From Candidatus Omnitrophota bacterium (GTDB taxonomy: Bacteria; Omnitrophota; Gorgyraeia; Gygaellales; Profunditerraquicolaceae): a stretch of DNA of 64,000 nucleotides. The position numbers and the translations under genes are program-made. Of this stretch, positions 60,335 through 64,000 are shown piece by piece. The stretch's first letter is position 1, and every line of letters starts with the position of its first letter. The DNA lies in the NCBI GenBank assembly GCA_026387315.1, contig JAPLLY010000017.1:62001-126000 (forward strand). The letters are read 5' to 3'. The notes under the pieces are model-generated. The model made no database searches. It saw nothing but the letters and a program-made list of their open reading frames with translations, and was not told where the DNA came from.

Positions 60335-61270
60335 ATGGAAATATCATTAGCGCTTGAGAAATGGCCGGGAGTAATTTCGACGGTAATTATCGGAGCGAAA
60401 AAAGAAGAGGGGGGTTCCCGCGGCGAGACGGTAAAAATCGGCGGGCAAAGCACCATGCCTTTATTATTTAAGGAAGGCGCTATTCCTAATCAACCTAAGA
60501 TTGCTTTTGAAATCTGGGACATTGCTCCGGTTGACTTCGACGAAGAGTTAACCGCCGCCTACGGCGAGGCAATCAATGACCCTTTGGCTTGGGCGGATAT
60601 TTGCGTTAATGAATATAAAGCACAACTGCTTTGCCTAAAAATGCAAGGAACGCATCCTGATTTTGGCGATAAAAGCCCTGCAAGCGCGGCAAAGTTTATT
60701 TCTACATTACTAAGTAGAGTTAAAGTTCCTTTAATAATTATAGGAAGCGGGGATGACGCCAAAGATAATTTGATTATGCCGGCTTGTTCCGAGGCAGCTA
60801 AAGGCGAGCGCTGCCTGATTGGCTGCGCGGTAGCTGATAATTATAAAACTTTAACGGCCAGCGGATTAGCTGACGGACATAGTATTATCGCCGAAAGCCC
60901 GATAGATATTAATATTGCCAAACAGCTAAATATTTTAATTTCTGATCTGGGATTAAGCCTGGAACGCATTGTGATTAATCCGACGATTGGCGCGTTAGGG
61001 TATGGTTTGGAATACGCTTATTCGATTATGGAAAGAGCCAGGCTGGCGGGTTTATCCGGGGATAAAACTTTAGCTTCGCCTTTTATTTGTTTCGTCGGCC
61101 AGGAGTCTTGGAAAACCAAAGAAGCAAAAGCTAATCCCCAGCAGGGAATTATCTGGGAGGCTCTTACTGCCGCTAGCTTTATTCAATCCGGAGCGGATCT
61201 TTTGGTTATGCGCCATCCTAAGGCTATAGAGGAAGTTAATAAATATATAGCTGTAAGTTATAAGCTGTAA
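60335..61270 (+). CDS. acsD: corrinoid iron-sulfur protein small subunit (acetyl-CoA decarbonylase/synthase delta)
   Basis: PKIAFEIWDIAPVDFDEELTAAYGEAINDPLAWADICVNEYKAQLLCLKMQGTHPDFGDKS. Confidence 0.9.
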   Translation: MEISLALEKWPGVISTVIIGAKKEEGGSRGETVKIGGQSTMPLLFKEGAIPNQPKIAFEIWDIAPVDFDEELTAAYGEAINDPLAWADICVNEYKAQLLCLKMQGTHPDFGDKSPASAAKFISTLLSRVKVPLIIIGSGDDAKDNLIMPACSEAAKGERCLIGCAVADNYKTLTASGLADGHSIIAESPIDINIAKQLNILISDLGLSLERIVINPTIGALGYGLEYAYSIMERARLAGLSGDKTLASPFICFVGQESWKTKEAKANPQQGIIWEALTAASFIQSGADLLVMRHPKAIEEVNKYIAVSYKL

Positions 61271-61307
61271 GCCGTAAGTTATAAGCTGTAAGCCGTAAGT
61301 TGTAAGC
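61253..61307. repeat. 21-bp tandem repeat, ~2.5 units
   Basis: gtaagttataagctgtaagcc x2 then gtaagttgtaagc; overlaps the acsD stop. Confidence 0.85.
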
Positions 61308-61369
61308 TTACGACTTAAAACTTAAAGCTTAAAACTTCTGTATAGTTTAACTTTTTCAAGGGGTGAATT

Positions 61370-62158
61370 ATGTTTGTAATCGGTGAGTTAATTAACGGGA
61401 TGTATTCTAATATCGCTTTGGCGCTTAAGGATCACAATAAAAAAATCGTGCAAACTTGCGCCTTGGAGCAAATTGCCAGCGGCGCGGATGCCTTGGATAT
61501 ATGCTGCGGGCCGGCTTCCCAAAATCCCCTAATTGATATGCCCTGGCTGGTGGAAACAGTCCAGGAGGTAACCGATAAACCGCTTTGCCTGGATTCCAGT
61601 AATCCTAAAGTTATCCAAGAAGGTTTAAAAGCCGCTAAAAATAAAACCATAATTAATTCCACGACCGCGGACGCGGAAAAACTAGAAATTCTTATTCCGT
61701 TGGCCAAAAAATATAAATCTAAGCTCATTGGCATAACCATCAGCGCTCAAGGTATTCCCCAGAATAAAGATCAACGCCTGGAGTTAGCGGCAACAATTCT
61801 TACGCAGGCTGGGGAGCAAGGGTTTCCTATTAAAGACCTATACCTTGACCCTATAGTTATGCCGATTAATGTGGCGCAAAACCAAATCCAAGATATTTTG
61901 GCGGCGTTGCTTGAGTTTAAGTTGATTTCGCAGCCTAGCCCGAAAACAATTATCGGCTTAAGTAATATTTCTCAAGGGTCAAAGGTTCGCAGTTTGATTA
62001 ACCGCGCATTTTTGACGATGGCAGTTGCATCCGGATTAGATTCTGCTATACTTGATCCTAAAGATAAAGAGCTGATGGACGCATTAATTACCGCGGAGCT
62101 GGTTTTAAATAAAAATATTTACTGTGATTCGTATTTAGAGGCTTATCGAAAGAAGTAA
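61370..62158 (+). CDS. acsE: methyltetrahydrofolate:corrinoid/iron-sulfur protein methyltransferase
   Basis: MFVIGELINGMYSNIALALKDHNKKIVQTCALEQIASGADALDICCGPAS; DHP-synthase-like fold motifs. Confidence 0.88.
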   Translation: MFVIGELINGMYSNIALALKDHNKKIVQTCALEQIASGADALDICCGPASQNPLIDMPWLVETVQEVTDKPLCLDSSNPKVIQEGLKAAKNKTIINSTTADAEKLEILIPLAKKYKSKLIGITISAQGIPQNKDQRLELAATILTQAGEQGFPIKDLYLDPIVMPINVAQNQIQDILAALLEFKLISQPSPKTIIGLSNISQGSKVRSLINRAFLTMAVASGLDSAILDPKDKELMDALITAELVLNKNIYCDSYLEAYRKK

Positions 62159-62260
62159 ACCCCGCTCCCCGTGCTAAAGTACGGGGCTTTGGGGAAAACA
62201 TAACTACACAAACCTTACACCCCCGCTCTAAAGAGGGGGCTTTACGGGGAGCGGGGTAAA
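62158..62260. repeat. family-2 compound palindromic repeat
   Basis: Near-identical to 6141-6241, including aaaacataactacacaaaccttac linker. Confidence 0.9.
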
Positions 62261-62268
62261 AGAAGTTT

Positions 62269-62345
62269 GACGGCGTAGCTCAGCCTGGTAGAGCAAGCGG
62301 CTCATACCCGCTCGGTCAGTGGTCCAACTCCACTCGCCGTCACCA
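62269..62345 (+). tRNA. tRNA with CAU anticodon (Met, possibly Ile2)
   Basis: GACGGCG...AGCGGCTCATACCCGCT...AGTGGTCCAACTCCACT...CGCCGTCACCA; paired position 1-72 argues against initiator. Confidence 0.85.
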
Positions 62346-62353
62346 TAATAAAA

Positions 62354-62451
62354 GGGGACGGTTCTATTTTTCCTGATTTGCCTGTGTAGACCTACGCGGT
62401 CTACATATATGTAGACCGCGTAGGTCTACGTGGTTCGGGGGAACCGTCCCC
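62354..62451. repeat. family-1 element with a 44-bp perfect palindrome in its loop
   Basis: ggggacggttctatttttcctgatttgcctgt-GTAGACCTACGCGGTCTACATATATGTAGACCGCGTAGGTCTAC-gtggttcgggggaaccgtcccc. Confidence 0.93.
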
Positions 62452-63761
62452 TAGTTTCTAGTTGAGATTTTCTTTGCCAATTTCTCCACGATCAGGGAAG
62501 TAAGAATGAATACGCTTGCTTCAGTGAACACCGTGGCTAAGGCTGCTCCCGCGTAGGAGAATTGATGGATGAGTATGAAGATGAGCGGTAGACCGGTAAG
62601 CGCGGCGGCAATGTGAATTTTGGCATAGAGATCCTGCTTACCGCAGACCAGCAGAAACTGCACCTTAAAGTTATTCGCCCCCACAAAAAATACCGCTGCT
62701 AACAGCAGCCGCAAAGCCAACACCACTTCTTGATAAGCGACTCCGCAAGCAAAATTAATAATCCAGGGAGCAATAAAATAAGCAATGGGCAAACTGATGA
62801 CAAAACCTAAGGTTATGCCATCCTGGATTCGATACATTATGGCTACCGCGCGTTGCTTATTTTTCGCGAAAACATTACTAATTCTGGGGTAGACTGCCCG
62901 GGTGAATGAATCCATGGGAAAGGTCTGAATAATATTGGCGATCCTTTCAGCCAGTGAATAATATCCGGTAAGCACATTGTTGGTAAGTAATCCTACGGCA
63001 AAAACCCGGCTGGTAGTATAGGCGTTGACCGCTAAAATAGAAATAAAAATATCCCAGCCTGTTTTAAGCTCCCTTTTTATATCCATATATTTCTGTAAAA
63101 TAAATTCCAGCCGGAATTTCTTAAAGGCAATATAAAGCCCAAGTATTCCGCTGATGATAGATAAAAGCGAACCTAATAGCGGCACCCGCAGGTAATCCTC
63201 GGGGCCATTGATAAAAATAAAAATACAAATTGCGTAAACTATGCCGCTGATTACATTGACTACGGCGATGTAGCTCATTTTTTCTTTACCTTGGAAAAAC
63301 CAGATCGGAAATAAAGTGCTGCCAATCACTGTTCCAAAACATAAGATGTAAACTATCCAGTCAGCTCTGAATCTGGGCACAAGATAGAGCAGGGCGCCAA
63401 GGGCCAGCAAGCTGATGGCCGCGAAAATTAGCTTTACGGTCATTACCGAAGAAAATAGCGCGCTAACCTTTTCCTTATGTTCTCCGATCAGCGCGATTGT
63501 GCGGGTAGCGGATAGGCTGAAACCGTAATCCGTTAAAATCATAAAATATTGCGCCAGGCTTTGGGCAAAAGCGATTAAGCCGAATTTTTCTATGCCAATT
63601 ACCCGGATCAGATAGGGAAGCACAACTATAGGCAGGATATAGCTAATACCCTGGAGAGTGGTGAGGGAAATAAAATTTCCCAGGACAATCTTTTTTTCTT
63701 GGTGGGTGACAATTTTAGCGGGCATGGATATTAATTTACACTTTGTGAGGAGTAAAGTCAA
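62451..63761 (-). CDS. oligosaccharide flippase family protein (Wzx-like)
   Basis: Polytopic; LGNFISLTTLQGISYILPIVVLPYLIRVIGIEKFGLIAFAQSLAQYFMILTDYGFSLSATRTIA; start may be internal ATG (MPAKIV). Confidence 0.88.
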   Translation of the reverse strand: MTLLLTKCKLISMPAKIVTHQEKKIVLGNFISLTTLQGISYILPIVVLPYLIRVIGIEKFGLIAFAQSLAQYFMILTDYGFSLSATRTIALIGEHKEKVSALFSSVMTVKLIFAAISLLALGALLYLVPRFRADWIVYILCFGTVIGSTLFPIWFFQGKEKMSYIAVVNVISGIVYAICIFIFINGPEDYLRVPLLGSLLSIISGILGLYIAFKKFRLEFILQKYMDIKRELKTGWDIFISILAVNAYTTSRVFAVGLLTNNVLTGYYSLAERIANIIQTFPMDSFTRAVYPRISNVFAKNKQRAVAIMYRIQDGITLGFVISLPIAYFIAPWIINFACGVAYQEVVLALRLLLAAVFFVGANNFKVQFLLVCGKQDLYAKIHIAAALTGLPLIFILIHQFSYAGAALATVFTEASVFILTSLIVEKLAKKISTRN

Positions 63762-63787
63762 GAAGGTTTCTATTTTCTAAAATCAAA

Positions 63788-63932
63788 GGGGACGGTTCTA
63801 TTTTTTAATAACGTTATTCCCGCGTACCACGTAGACCTACGCGGTATACATATACGTAGACCTACGCGGTCTACATATATGTAGACCGCGTAGGTCTACA
63901 CAGGTAAATCAAGGAAAAATAGAACCGTCCCC
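63788..63932. repeat. family-1 element containing three 19-bp GTAGACC units, inverted relative to the 62354 copy
   Basis: ggggacggttctattttttaataacg...gtagacctacgcggtatac-atatac-gtagacctacgcggtctac-atatat-gtagaccgcgtaggtctac-acaggtaaatcaaggaaaaatagaaccgtcccc. Confidence 0.93.
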
Positions 63933-64000
63933 TGGTTTTTTAACCGTCTCCTGAAACATGAAATTCAGGCTATAAATTTTACAATTTTATGGTAAGATAA

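Noticed and set aside
61253-61340. Tandem repeat as a CRISPR array
   Set aside because: Units are contiguous with no spacers and no cas genes are present
63830-63901. Tandem 19-bp GTAGACC units as a CRISPR-like array
   Set aside because: Only three units, 6-bp AT spacers of nearly constant sequence, alternating orientation
1-64000. Prophage, integrative element or transposase
   Set aside because: No integrase, transposase, capsid or conjugation genes recognised in the ORF track; only non-autonomous repeats

Overview
64 kb of bacterial chromosome, fully packed with core genes. Gene content (acetyl-CoA pathway corrinoid genes, LptD, HrcA-GrpE-DnaK-DnaJ, c-di-GMP enzymes) and repeat style suggest a Gram-negative uncultured lineage, possibly Omnitrophota; this placement is inference. 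Main blocks: SPOR-domain tail, miaA-hflX, hrcA-grpE-dnaK-dnaJ behind a CIRCE element, accD, an MsmK/UgpC-type ATPase, two diguanylate cyclases, an in-frame ROK kinase-LptD fusion, nucleotide-sugar genes, cvpA-nif3-dnaG-rpoD-GGDEF/HD-GYP, tRNAs, rnhA-rnpB, yebC-ruvC-ruvA-scpB, pheA-hisC-aroF-tyrA-cmk-lepA-lepB-pgsA-plsY, a GH94-like and a GH39-like protein, gatCAB-ctpA-tsaD, a bactofilin with a C-terminal excisionase-type HTH next to a membrane-anchored HTH, larB, acsC-acsV-cooC-acsD-acsE, and a flippase. The most unusual feature is the density of dispersed palindromic repeat families. Some are nested in one another. They sit exactly at gene boundaries, where they supply Shine-Dalgarno sequences and start regions (dnaK, dnaJ, cvpA, yebC, bactofilin, miaA, cmk, ruvA), stop codons (tsaD, flippase) or whole C-terminal tails (RNase H, RuvC, TyrA, LarB, CooC, AcsD), and are inserted in frame in GrpE and DnaK and possibly in RNase P RNA. 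No transposase or CRISPR array was seen. All calls come from reading the sequence and the supplied ORF track; no database search was run.
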